Below, in pieces: positions 1 through 7,051 of a stretch of 17,101 nt of DNA. Numbering within the stretch: position 1 is the first letter of the stretch; each line of letters begins with the position of its first letter. Made by a program: the position numbers and the translations under genes. A model generated the notes under the pieces. It did not search any database. It saw only the letters and a program-made list of their open reading frames with translations, and was not told the DNA's origin. The DNA comes from JACGMN01 sp964522635 (GTDB taxonomy: Archaea > Halobacteriota > Syntropharchaeia > Alkanophagales > Methanospirareceae), in assembly GCA_964522635.1 (NCBI GenBank), contig CAZFWT010000044.1, positions 1 through 17,101 of the forward strand. Direction: 5' to 3'.

Positions 1-69
1 CGGGAGGGATTTGAACCCCCGACCTATTGATTACAAGTCAATCGCTCAACCGGGCTAAGCTACCGAGGC
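1..69 (-). tRNA. tRNA-Thr (anticodon UGU), 3' end cut by window edge
   Basis: Read on the minus strand, the sequence starts with the acceptor strand GCCTCGG (69-63). A D-arm (GCTT/GAGC stem) follows, then an anticodon stem ATTGA/TCAAT closing the loop CTTGTAA, and a T-arm GGGGG-TTCAAAT-CCCTC. The loop gives anticodon TGT, which decodes ACA (Thr). Only CCG of the 3' acceptor strand (expected CCGAGGC) lies inside the window, so four acceptor bases, the discriminator and any CCA are missing. It lies on the same strand as marC, about 80 nt downstream of that gene's stop. Confidence 0.95.
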
Positions 70-108
70 TTCTTTTCCTGCCACCGATTTTACTTTCTGC
101 ACTCCTGT

Positions 109-118
109 AAATAAATCC
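109..118 (-). promoter_or_regulatory. possible TATA-like element for tRNA-Thr
   Basis: On the minus strand this reads GGATTTATTT. It lies 40-50 nt upstream of the mature tRNA 5' end, which would leave a short precursor leader. The match to an archaeal TATA box is weak, and read-through from marC on the same strand is equally possible. Confidence 0.25.
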
Positions 119-149
119 TTTCCCACGCAGCGCTATTTCCCGAACTCGC

Positions 150-770
150 TCATAGCATGCTGAGCCGGTACATACCCAGGATCCCGGTGCCGATGAATTC
201 GATCGCGATCGCCGCGACGATGATGCCGATCACCCGGCTTAACACCTCGGTGCCTACCTCACCCATGAACTCGTAGAGCCGATACGACTGCCCCAGGAGG
301 CATCGTGTGGCAATGATCGCGGCAATGATCGCGAACAGCACGACAATAACGCCGGACGACTGGATGATTACCATCACTGCGGTAATGGCACCGGGCCCCG
401 CGAGCATCGGTGTCCCGATTGGCACGGCGCCAACACCTAATCCCGTGCCCGCTTCGCTCACGACACCGCATTTGTGCTCGCCCCTCAGAAGATCGAAGGA
501 GACGAGCAGCAGGAGGATACCGCCCGCGATCATGAAGCTGTTCAGACTGATGCCCAGAAGGTTCAGGATAAGCTTCCCGAGGAACGCGAAGAGCAGCAAA
601 AGAATGGTGGCCACAATGACCGCGTGATTGAGCTCGCGGCGCCGTTCGTCCGCGCTCATCCGCCTCGTTACCGCGATGAAGATCGGGATACTGCCCGGAG
701 GATCCATGACCACAAAAAGGATGATAAACGAGTTCACCAGCAGCAGCCCCAGCTCCAGACTCAAGGCCAT
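150..770 (-). CDS. MarC-family integral membrane protein
   Basis: A 206-residue hydrophobic protein with about six membrane segments (near residues 6-30, 45-68, 72-95, 115-140, 142-160 and 182-203), the usual size and topology of the MarC family (TIGR00427/UPF0056). The family's two conserved glycine/proline motifs are present: DPPGSIPIF at about residue 23 in the first helix, and AGPGAITAV in the middle of the protein. MarC proteins are inner-membrane proteins whose substrate is not settled; the old link to multiple antibiotic resistance in E. coli was withdrawn, and some homologues are annotated as amino-acid transporters. The frame is open upstream to 887, but that extension overlaps the divergent rfcS and lacks family similarity, so the ATG at 770 is chosen. 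It diverges from rfcS across a 51-bp AT-containing spacer. Confidence 0.88.
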   Translation of the reverse strand: MALSLELGLLLVNSFIILFVVMDPPGSIPIFIAVTRRMSADERRRELNHAVIVATILLLLFAFLGKLILNLLGISLNSFMIAGGILLLLVSFDLLRGEHKCGVVSEAGTGLGVGAVPIGTPMLAGPGAITAVMVIIQSSGVIVVLFAIIAAIIATRCLLGQSYRLYEFMGEVGTEVLSRVIGIIVAAIAIEFIGTGILGMYRLSML

Positions 771-793
771 ACTATCTTTATGATTGATGAGGG

Positions 794-807
794 CGTAAAA
801 AAGTATG
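794..807. promoter_or_regulatory. candidate shared promoter element between marC and rfcS
   Basis: An A-rich block (CGTAAAAAAGTATG) lies about 25-30 nt upstream of the marC ATG (770, minus) and about 20 nt upstream of the rfcS ATG (822, plus). That is close to the distance of an archaeal TATA box from the start of a leaderless transcript in both directions. This is inferred from spacing and AT content only; no clear BRE was recognised. Confidence 0.3.
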
Positions 808-821
808 TGAGCGAGCCCCCC

Positions 822-1781
822 ATGCAGCGAGACGAGATCTGGACTGAGAAATATCGACCGAGGAGATTGAGCGAGGTGGCCGGGCAAGATGCGATCATCA
901 GGAACCTCAGCTCATACGTAAAGGCCAGGAACTTACCACATCTCATCTTCTCCGGGCCCGCAGGTGTGGGGAAGACGGCCGCGGCTGTTGCACTCGCCCG
1001 CGAGCTCTTCGGCGAGACCTGGTCTGAGAACTTCACCGAGCTCAACGCGAGCGACGAGCGCGGGATCGAGGTCGTCCGAAACAACATTAAGAACTTCGCG
1101 CGCACCATGCCCATCGGGAACGCGGCTTTCAAGATCATCTTCCTCGACGAGGCGGACGCGCTCACGGACGCCGCGCAGTCCGCATTACGGCGCACGATGG
1201 AGCGCTATTCCGGCACGTGCCGGTTCATCCTCAGTTGTAACTACTCCTCGAAGATCATCGAGCCCATACAATCGCGATGCTCGGTCTACCGGTTCAAAGC
1301 GCTCTCATACGATGCCATCGCCGCACGCATACGGTATATCGCGGACCAGGAAGGCTTGACAATATCTGAAGAGGTTATTCGCGCCATTAATTACGTCGCA
1401 ATGGGTGATATGCGGCGCGCGGTGAACGCAGTGCAAAGCGCGGCCGTGCTCGGTGACGAGCTCAGACCGGAGATGATCTACGAGATCACCGCGATGGCGC
1501 GGCCCGAGCAGATACGGGCGTTGATCACGCAGGCCCTTGCCGGGCAATTCTTTGAGGCGCTCGAGGCGCTGGATACACTGCTGGGCAAAGGGATTTCGGG
1601 GGACGAGATCCTGGCGCAGATGCACCGGCTCGTGATCGTGATGGAGATCCCCGCGCGGAAGAAGGTGGAATTGATGGATCGCATCGGCGAAGCGGACTTC
1701 CGGATCACGGAGGGCGCAAACGAGCGGATTCAACTGGATGCGTTACTCGCTTCTATCTGCCTCGCTGCGGAGAGCGGTTAG
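822..1781 (+). CDS. rfcS: replication factor C small subunit (clamp loader ATPase)
   Basis: A 319-residue AAA+ ATPase, the usual length for archaeal RfcS. With the large subunit it opens the PCNA ring and loads it on primed DNA for PolD/PolB. Visible motifs are the N-terminal RFC box around WTEKYRP (residues 7-13), Walker A GPAGVGKT (45-52), Walker B IIFLDEAD (105-112), sensor 1 around FILSCN (135-140), the arginine-finger SRC motif (151-153) and sensor 2 in GDMRRAVNAVQ. A helical collar domain follows to the C-terminus. The frame stays open back to 474, but that part is antisense to marC. In-frame starts at 780 and 807 also exist. ATG 822 is preferred because it gives the family-typical N-terminus and leaves room for a promoter. 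There is no Shine-Dalgarno, which suggests a leaderless mRNA. The large subunit RfcL is not in the window. Confidence 0.95.
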   Translation: MQRDEIWTEKYRPRRLSEVAGQDAIIRNLSSYVKARNLPHLIFSGPAGVGKTAAAVALARELFGETWSENFTELNASDERGIEVVRNNIKNFARTMPIGNAAFKIIFLDEADALTDAAQSALRRTMERYSGTCRFILSCNYSSKIIEPIQSRCSVYRFKALSYDAIAARIRYIADQEGLTISEEVIRAINYVAMGDMRRAVNAVQSAAVLGDELRPEMIYEITAMARPEQIRALITQALAGQFFEALEALDTLLGKGISGDEILAQMHRLVIVMEIPARKKVELMDRIGEADFRITEGANERIQLDALLASICLAAESG

Positions 1782-1802
1782 CTAACGACGGATACAGAAC
1801 TC

Positions 1803-1826
1803 AACCGGCCTTCTCGCTCGGTTTTC
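1803..1826 (+). terminator. weak terminator-like hairpin after rfcS
   Basis: AACCG (1803-1807) can pair with CGGTT (1819-1823) over an 11-nt loop, followed by a short TT. The stem is short and the T-run poor, so this is a weak candidate for the rfcS 3' end. Confidence 0.2.
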
Positions 1827-1937
1827 GAATACGCAGCTGCAGGGCTTCACTGGTGCAGTGGCGTTGTTTTGTCGTTGCTCTTCATGGCAGCTCAGGCCGT
1901 GGCTATCATGGTATGCGAATGATTATTGGTGTAAGCA

Positions 1938-1948
1938 TATTATATACC
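1938..1948 (+). promoter_or_regulatory. TATA box of the surface-protein gene
   Basis: TATTATATACC is a strong archaeal TATA-like sequence centred about 39 nt upstream of the ATG at 1982. It would place the transcription start near 1968-1972 and give a leader of about 10-14 nt. The rest of the 200-bp region between rfcS and this gene holds no convincing ORF. Confidence 0.6.
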
Positions 1949-1981
1949 TAAAAGCTCCATATACTTTCTTGTGGGAAGCGA

Positions 1982-4359
1982 ATGCTACGAAGAAGAAACA
2001 GCTCGATGATCATCTGCTTCGCCCTGCTTATCGCGGTCATGCTTATCGCCTGCGCCTCCGTGGTGACGGGATCGCTCATCGATCGAACCTTTACGGCCAC
2101 CGGTGGCATCATTACCTACGAGGACCTGTTCGGTGAAGAGCCGAAGCAAGAGTCTGCTACTGACATCTTAACGGTGTATAGCGGTGAGAAGATCGCGTTC
2201 CAGCAGTACACGAACGGTACCCTCCCCGTGGTCGTTACCGGACCGTACACCAAGTCGGGCGAGAAATATTCGGGTGTGCCTTTCAAGAAGGAGACGCTCG
2301 ATTCCGGTGCGGTGTGGGACTCGGAGGGGAAGTCGCGAGAAGGTTATTTTAACGTCGAGGACGCGAATGGCGAAGGTGGCTGGTTTGAAATGATCGAGCA
2401 CTCGTTCACCGTGGAACTGGCGGATAAACGGGAGCGGGTGCAGGAGGGCAAGAGTTTCCGGCTCCGCCTCCGGGGAAATGAGAAGGAGGCGGGCGTGCTG
2501 AAGCTCACGGTAGAGGATGACGGAGGCTATACAATAACAAATGCTAACGGAACGGACGTCTATGAAATTCTCGTCACGTATGATACAACGGGCTTTGTGG
2601 GGTTCCGCACTGTCCCGGTCGATGGCATCCGTGTGACTGAGGAGCAGGAGCTCGAGTTCGACACCACGACACTGACGATGGACGCGGAGAAGTATCACAT
2701 CCGTTTAGAAGACTACGCGACGGAAGCGGAGAGTACGGAGGAGATAGCGGTGGAGGAGCGGTATCTGACGGTGGCATGCGTCGACGAGGTGGTAATGGGT
2801 TGCGAGATCGTCGTAATACTGACGAGCTCGTTCTACAGCGACGTGGCAACGGTGACCGTCGGCGGTGCGCCCGACGTGAGTGCGGTATTTAACGTGACGC
2901 TGGACGACGAGGGAAAGAAGAAGCTGAAGATCCTGACCACTGAATTGGACTACGGGACGCATCGCATCGCGGTTGAGGTTGAGGAGCTGCAAGCCACGAC
3001 ATACGTAACGATAACGCGCGCAGCGGTGGGTGTGCACGTGCCCGAGCATGCCATGGTCGGCGATCTCGTTCCGATTGTGGGCGATGCGACCTCTGGCGAC
3101 TATGCCGTCTTCGTGATCGATGGGCGCTATTCGGGCGAAGCACGCATCAGCGATGAGTTGTTCGAATGGGAATGGGACACCCGTGGAGCGCCCATCGGCT
3201 GTCAGGTGATCGAGGTGTTCATTCTCGATGAGGGGACCTCGTTCGAGATTGGTGACGACGTGCCCGCGACGTGGCGGGAAGAGAACGGCGTGGATGCCGC
3301 GGTGAGCATAATCCTGCGCAACCCTGCATTCAGTATGCACGCACCGGAATCCCTTGCGGAAGGTGACCTTCTGGTCGTTTACGGTACTGCGGCAGGCACT
3401 GACCACGTATACCTCATCATGATCAATTCTGAGGGCGAGGTCGTGTTTCCTCCGGGTGGCCGCGCACGAGCAACCCCGGTAGATGGGGATACGTGGGAGG
3501 AACCGCTTCACGATCTCGGGAGCGGGCGCTACCATCTGCTCGGAGTGCACCGGGGTAAAGACGGGATCACAGAAGCGATTGAGGACGGCGTGTGGCTAGT
3601 AGGCGGGCCCGGTAAGACCGCAACGCAACGGCTCGCTATACTCGAGCATGAACTGAAGGCAGCAGGCAGTGACGACCTTTTTGCCGTCGCCGCTCTCGCG
3701 GTCTCCAGTCCGCAGGTCTCGTTGACCGTGCCAGCAGTGATAGCACGCGAGGAAGCGCTCACGATAACGGCGGAGACGAACGTCAGAGACGGTGAACGAG
3801 CTTTCATCTCGCTCTCCTCGAGCTCCGAAATCCTCATCGAGACCGCGACGCGGGTAACAAATGGCACTGTGCAGGCTTGTTTTAACTGTAGCGAGCTCCA
3901 GCCCGCTTTCTACACCCTGCGCGTCGATATCGGCGGGAGAGCATCTGACGAGATCGAGATTCAGCTCGAGGAGAGACGTGAGAACCGTGAGAACCGTGAG
4001 AANNNNNNNNNNNNNNNNNNNNNNNNNNNNNNNNNNNNNNNNNNNNNNNNNNNNNNNNNNNNNNNNNNNNNNNNNNNNNNNNNNNNNNNNNNNNNNNNNN
4101 NNACGAGATCGAGATTCAGCTCGAGGAGAGACGTGAGAACCGTGAGAACCGTGAGAATCGTGAGAACGTGAGCAGCGTTGAGGATCCGCCAACCCCGGCA
4201 CAGGAACTGCAACCCACACCGGAAGCAGCGGAGGCCGTGGTTGAAGATGCACGTACCCCGGAAGAGCGCGCGCTGCGCGTGCCCGAGAGCCCGTGGATTG
4301 CGGCTTTCGCGCTATTCCTGGCGCATTTATGCGGACGTGCCAGAAAACGAGTTCGCTGA
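1982..4359 (+). CDS. large predicted cell-surface (S-layer-like) repeat protein, interrupted by a scaffold gap
   Basis: No family is recognised with certainty. The N-terminus is a classic export signal: RRR (3-5), then a hydrophobic core to about residue 30. LIAC at residues 21-24 also fits a lipobox. Four related beta-rich modules begin near residues 262, 349, 450 and 579. Three open with a hydrophobic strand and a proline (HVPEHAMVGD, HAPESLAEGD, TVPAVIAREE); the first (TVACVDEVVMGC) shares the hydrophobic pattern but not the proline. Five N-X-S/T sequons fit a glycosylated exported protein. After an acidic stretch (EIEIQLEER) comes an Arg-Glu-Asn repeat. The 100-N gap at 4003-4102 follows and shifts the literal frame, so the open frame through the Ns is not the true C-terminus. 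Merging the duplicated flanks gives one frame of about 740 residues. This ends in a Pro/Glu-rich stalk, VPESPW, a hydrophobic helix and a basic tail (RARKRVR) with TGA at 4357. Such a tail resembles archaeosortase-type sorting signals, but only loosely. Confidence 0.75.
3948..4002 (+). repeat. left copy of 55-base duplication flanking the gap
   Basis: These 55 bases, starting ACGAGATCGAGATT and ending at the first N, recur exactly at 4103-4157 directly after the gap. Both copies abut the gap edge, as expected for two contigs that overlap at their ends and were joined with a placeholder. Confidence 0.9.
3977..4002 (+). repeat. 9-base tandem repeat CGTGAGAAC (Arg-Glu-Asn linker)
   Basis: Two full copies of CGTGAGAAC and a partial third run into the gap. 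After the gap the series is seen again at 4132-4167 as four copies, one with a single change (CGTGAGAAT). In the reading frame each unit encodes Arg-Glu-Asn, a highly charged linker between the folded modules and the C-terminal stalk. The true copy number is uncertain because the gap falls inside it. Confidence 0.85.
4003..4102. other. assembly gap (100 N placeholder)
   Basis: Exactly 100 undetermined bases, the conventional size for a gap of unknown length. The flanking 55-base identity suggests the real distance is zero, with the flanks being the same sequence, or a small number of extra 9-base repeats. Confidence 0.98.
4103..4157 (+). repeat. right copy of 55-base duplication flanking the gap
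   Basis: Identical to 3948-4002. The offset between the copies is 155 bases (2 modulo 3), so collapsing them brings the downstream frame (RENVSSVEDPPTP onward) back in phase with the upstream surface protein. Confidence 0.9.
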
Positions 4360-4400
4360 TCCCCCATTCACGGATCGCTGGCTTCCTTCAACACCGACGT

Positions 4401-4418
4401 CCCGAAGCGGAGTTCGGG
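4401..4418. terminator. hairpin between convergent surface-protein and aroE genes
   Basis: CCCGAA (4401-4406) and TTCGGG (4413-4418) form a perfect 6-bp stem with a 6-nt loop in the 65-bp spacer between two converging genes. There is no T-run on either side, so termination is inferred only from position. Confidence 0.35.
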
Positions 4419-4424
4419 CGAAGT

Positions 4425-5255
4425 TCAGCGACCACGCTGGAGCGCGTCGATCACTGCCTGCTCCATCACGTCGAGCGGGGGCTCTCGTTTTGTCCATATC
4501 CTGAATGCCGCAGCACCCTGATAGACGAGCATCTTCACACCGTTGATGCACGTGTGAACGCTGGCGCGTCGCGCATCCGCGAGCAGTTTTGTCTCGATCG
4601 GATTGTAAACGATATCGAAGACCACGAGCTCGGGCGTGAGCATATCTGCCGTTACTGGGGTTTCCTCCACACGCGGGTGCATGCCGACCGAAGTGGCGTT
4701 GATCAGGATATCAGTAGCCTTGAGGTTCGCTTTGAGCTCGGCGCCCAGGCCAATGGCTTGCGCGTTCGTGAGCCGGGCCGCTAACTGAGCAGCACGCACT
4801 GCCGTCCGGTTTGCGAGTGTTACTAACGCGCCTTCATGGTCGAGATAAAATGCAATCGCCCTTGCTGCGCCGCCTGCACCGAGAATGAGCACTTTTTTGC
4901 CCCTTAAATCACCCACCAGCTCTTGTAAGGCCTGTATCGAGCCGAGCCCATCGGTGTTGTAGCCCATCGGCGTTCCGGTGCTGAAATCAATAGTGTTGAT
5001 TGCGCCGATTTGGCGTGCGAGCTCGTCGGGTTCTACGAACAGGAGCGCATCTTCCTTCAACGGTATCGTTACGTTAAGCCCCGCGATGCCAAGGCTCTTC
5101 GCACCCCGTATCGCACCTTCGAGCTCCTCGCGTGGCACGCGGAAAGCAAGATAAACAGCGTCCATACCGAGCCGCGTAAAGGCCGCGTTCTGCATCACCG
5201 GAGAGAGACTATGCGCGACGGGGTCGCCGAGGATGCCGTAGACCTGTTTCACCAT
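4425..5255 (-). CDS. aroE: shikimate dehydrogenase (NADP+)
   Basis: A 276-residue AroE, the usual length, which reduces 3-dehydroshikimate to shikimate with NADPH in aromatic amino-acid synthesis. The N-terminal substrate domain carries VYGILGDP, the shikimate-binding HSLSP, the catalytic lysine in NVTIPLKED and the catalytic aspartate in GYNTDG. The Rossmann half has GAGGAARAI for the dinucleotide and NRT, the NADP-phosphate clamp that separates AroE from NAD-using YdiB types. INATSVGMHP, DIVYNPIET and a C-terminal GVKMLVYQGAAAF complete the set. The frame is open far upstream, antisense to fwdD. ATG 5255 gives the family-typical N-terminus, while ATG 5276 would add seven residues. No Shine-Dalgarno is visible. 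It diverges from fwdD and is not in a visible aro operon. Confidence 0.96.
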   Translation of the reverse strand: MVKQVYGILGDPVAHSLSPVMQNAAFTRLGMDAVYLAFRVPREELEGAIRGAKSLGIAGLNVTIPLKEDALLFVEPDELARQIGAINTIDFSTGTPMGYNTDGLGSIQALQELVGDLRGKKVLILGAGGAARAIAFYLDHEGALVTLANRTAVRAAQLAARLTNAQAIGLGAELKANLKATDILINATSVGMHPRVEETPVTADMLTPELVVFDIVYNPIETKLLADARRASVHTCINGVKMLVYQGAAAFRIWTKREPPLDVMEQAVIDALQRGR

Positions 5256-5302
5256 CGTGTCTGTCGTATATAGCATAGCACGGTTCGCGTAAAAAACCAC
5301 CA

Positions 5303-5315
5303 AAAATTTAAGTAG
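5303..5315. promoter_or_regulatory. candidate bidirectional TATA element between aroE and fwdD
   Basis: AAAAATTTAAGTA contains TTTAA on the plus strand and TTAAATTTTT on the minus strand. It lies about 30-40 nt upstream of fwdD (ATG 5346) and about 28-40 nt upstream of the possible aroE start at 5276. The 90-bp space holds no second AT-rich block of this kind, so it may serve one or both genes. Confidence 0.45.
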
Positions 5316-5345
5316 CAGTGTACAAAGTTCAAAGCAGGAGGAAAA

Positions 5346-5729
5346 ATGGAGGGAATTAGTGTTAACCTGATAAGTGGGAGAACGGCCGTGCAGGGCCAGA
5401 ACCTGGACAGCAAACTTTCGGACGAGTACTTTGGAGAAGTAGCTCGCTGCGATCTGAACGGTGCGGACATGGAGAAGCTCGGGGTTGCCAAAGATGACCG
5501 GGTGAAAGTCACGACTGCCTACGGGCAGGTCGTGGTCAGAGTTGACCAGGACGACGGGATTCTCGCGGGTATGGCCTTCATTCCCATGGGTCCCTGGTGT
5601 AACGCGGTGGTGAATGGTGACACGAACGGAAACGGCATGCCCTCGTTCAAGGGGATCGACGCAACGGTGGAGAAGACGACAGAACCGATTTTGTCGATAT
5701 CGGAGCTGATGCGGACGTATATGGACTAA
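5346..5729 (+). CDS. fwdD: formylmethanofuran dehydrogenase subunit D (molybdopterin-dinucleotide-binding domain)
   Basis: A 127-residue protein equal to the C-terminal beta-barrel domain that is fused to the catalytic chain in other molybdopterin oxidoreductases; in Fwd/Fmd it is a separate subunit that closes over the pterin cofactor of FwdB. Recognisable family features are the N-terminal LISGRT, the GEVARCDLN stretch, the LGVAKDDRVKV strand-turn typical of the domain, GMAFIPMGPW and the C-terminal NGNGMPSFKG. A strong Shine-Dalgarno (AGGAGG, 5337-5342) sits just before ATG 5346. It is the first gene of the operon, and fwdB starts 16 nt after its stop. Whether the enzyme uses tungsten or molybdenum cannot be told from sequence, so the symbol fmdD would be equally valid. 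Confidence 0.93.
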   Translation: MEGISVNLISGRTAVQGQNLDSKLSDEYFGEVARCDLNGADMEKLGVAKDDRVKVTTAYGQVVVRVDQDDGILAGMAFIPMGPWCNAVVNGDTNGNGMPSFKGIDATVEKTTEPILSISELMRTYMD

Positions 5730-5745
5730 AGGAGAAGGTGTAAAA

Positions 5746-7050
5746 ATGGCGGAACTAACTGATGTTGTATGCTCACTGTGTGGGTGCGTGTGCGATGATA
5801 TTGTGCTGGAAGTGGAGAATAACGAAGTCGTTAAGGTGAAGCGTGGCGCGTGCTCGGTGGGCAAGGCCAAGTTGCTCGGACACCACCGGATCCCGAGTCC
5901 GATGATCAGGGAGAACGGTGAGCTGAAAGAGGTCTCGTACGATGAGGCGATTAAGAAAGCGGCGGAGATCCTGTACAAGTCGCGTCGCCCGCTTCTCTAT
6001 GGCTGGAGCTCAACGGTCTGCGAAGCCGATAAGGTGGGTGTGGAGCTCGCCGAGGAGCTCGGTGCGGTAATCGATAACACGGCCTCGGTCTGTCACGGGC
6101 CTTCGGTGCTGGCGATCCAGGATGTTGGGCTGCCTTCGTGCACACTCGGCGAGGTGAAGAACCGGGCGGATCTCATCATCTACTGGGGTGCAAACCCAGC
6201 CTACGCGCATGCGAACCACATGAAGCGCTACTCGTACGTCTCAAAGGGCTTTTGGACTGAAGAAGGCAAGAAGAACAAGAAACTGGTGGTCGTTGATCCG
6301 CGGAAGACGATGACGGCGAAGATGGCGGACGTCTTCGTGCAGATCAAGCAAGGCTACGATTATCCGGTCTTCTCTGCGCTGCGAGCGATCCTGCGAGGCC
6401 ATGCGGACGTCGTGCCCGATGAGGTGGGTGGTGTCCCTAAGGAGCAACTGATGGAAATTGCCGAGATGGTAAAGGGAGCGAAATTCGTGATGACCTTCTT
6501 CGGTATGGGGGTGACGCACACGGGCGCGCGGCACAACAATATTGTGAACGCGATCCAATTCACGCGCGCGGCGCACACGCATACCAAGGCGAGCATCATG
6601 CCGCTCCGCGGTCATTACAACGTGGCGGGCATCAACCAGGTACTTACCTGGGAGACCGGCTTCCCCTTCGCGATTGATATGGCCCGCGGGTATGCGTGGT
6701 ACAACCCCGGCGAGGATTCGGCGACCGATTGCCTCTGGCGGGGGGACTGCGATTCCGCAATGATCATCGCTTCTGATCCCGGTGCGCACTTCCCGGGGCC
6801 GTCACTCAGACACATGGCGAAGATTCCGGTTATTCAGATAGATCCGTACGCGAACCCAACGACGGAATTTGCGGACATCGTCATCCCAACGGCAGTGAGC
6901 GGGATCGATGCAGAGGGCAGCGTCTATCGCATGGACAATATACCCATTCGACTGCGCAAGATCATCGATTCGGACGTGCCAACCGATGAGGAGATCGTCG
7001 GGCGGATACTGACGGAGATCAGAGCGTTACGAGCAAAGGAGGTGCAGTAA
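5746..7050 (+). CDS. fwdB: formylmethanofuran dehydrogenase subunit B (W/Mo catalytic subunit)
   Basis: A 434-residue molybdopterin oxidoreductase subunit, normal for FwdB/FmdB. It interconverts CO2 and formate at a W/Mo-bis-pterin site with electrons from a [4Fe-4S] cluster. In the known complex, formate passes through a tunnel to FwdA. The cluster ligands are C9-x2-C12-x3-C16-x19-C36. The metal ligand is Cys116 in SVCHGPS, encoded by TGT, so this is the cysteine and not the selenocysteine form. Further family motifs are YWGANPAYAHANHMKRYS, VVVDPRKT, ASDPGAHFPGP and the late IDAEGSVYRMDN. A Shine-Dalgarno (AAGGAGAAGG) precedes ATG 5746. One base separates its stop from fwdA, so translation is probably coupled. 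Confidence 0.97.
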   Translation: MAELTDVVCSLCGCVCDDIVLEVENNEVVKVKRGACSVGKAKLLGHHRIPSPMIRENGELKEVSYDEAIKKAAEILYKSRRPLLYGWSSTVCEADKVGVELAEELGAVIDNTASVCHGPSVLAIQDVGLPSCTLGEVKNRADLIIYWGANPAYAHANHMKRYSYVSKGFWTEEGKKNKKLVVVDPRKTMTAKMADVFVQIKQGYDYPVFSALRAILRGHADVVPDEVGGVPKEQLMEIAEMVKGAKFVMTFFGMGVTHTGARHNNIVNAIQFTRAAHTHTKASIMPLRGHYNVAGINQVLTWETGFPFAIDMARGYAWYNPGEDSATDCLWRGDCDSAMIIASDPGAHFPGPSLRHMAKIPVIQIDPYANPTTEFADIVIPTAVSGIDAEGSVYRMDNIPIRLRKIIDSDVPTDEEIVGRILTEIRALRAKEVQ

Positions 7051-7051
7051 G

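Noticed and set aside
474..821. N-terminal extension of the rfcS reading frame by up to 116 residues
   Set aside because: It lies antisense to the well-supported marC coding region, is charged and low in complexity, and RfcS proteins begin near the WTEKYRP motif.
2705..3550. 281-residue open frame on the minus strand opposite the surface-protein gene
   Set aside because: It is a mirror frame of a GC-rich coding strand. It has no recognisable motif, no ribosome-binding site and a His/Arg-rich composition typical of antisense shadows.
4003..4102. Open frames that run through the N gap on both strands
   Set aside because: Translation through a placeholder of arbitrary length is meaningless; only the frames on each side are used.
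3977..4167. Short regular repeats as a CRISPR array
   Set aside because: The 9-base units are directly tandem with no spacers and encode an in-frame protein linker.
5256..5978. Upstream extension of the aroE frame (241 extra residues)
   Set aside because: It runs antisense through fwdD and into fwdB, and AroE proteins start at the VYGILGDP segment, which fits ATG 5255.
6091..6093. Possible selenocysteine at the FwdB metal-ligand position
   Set aside because: The codon is TGT (Cys), not TGA.
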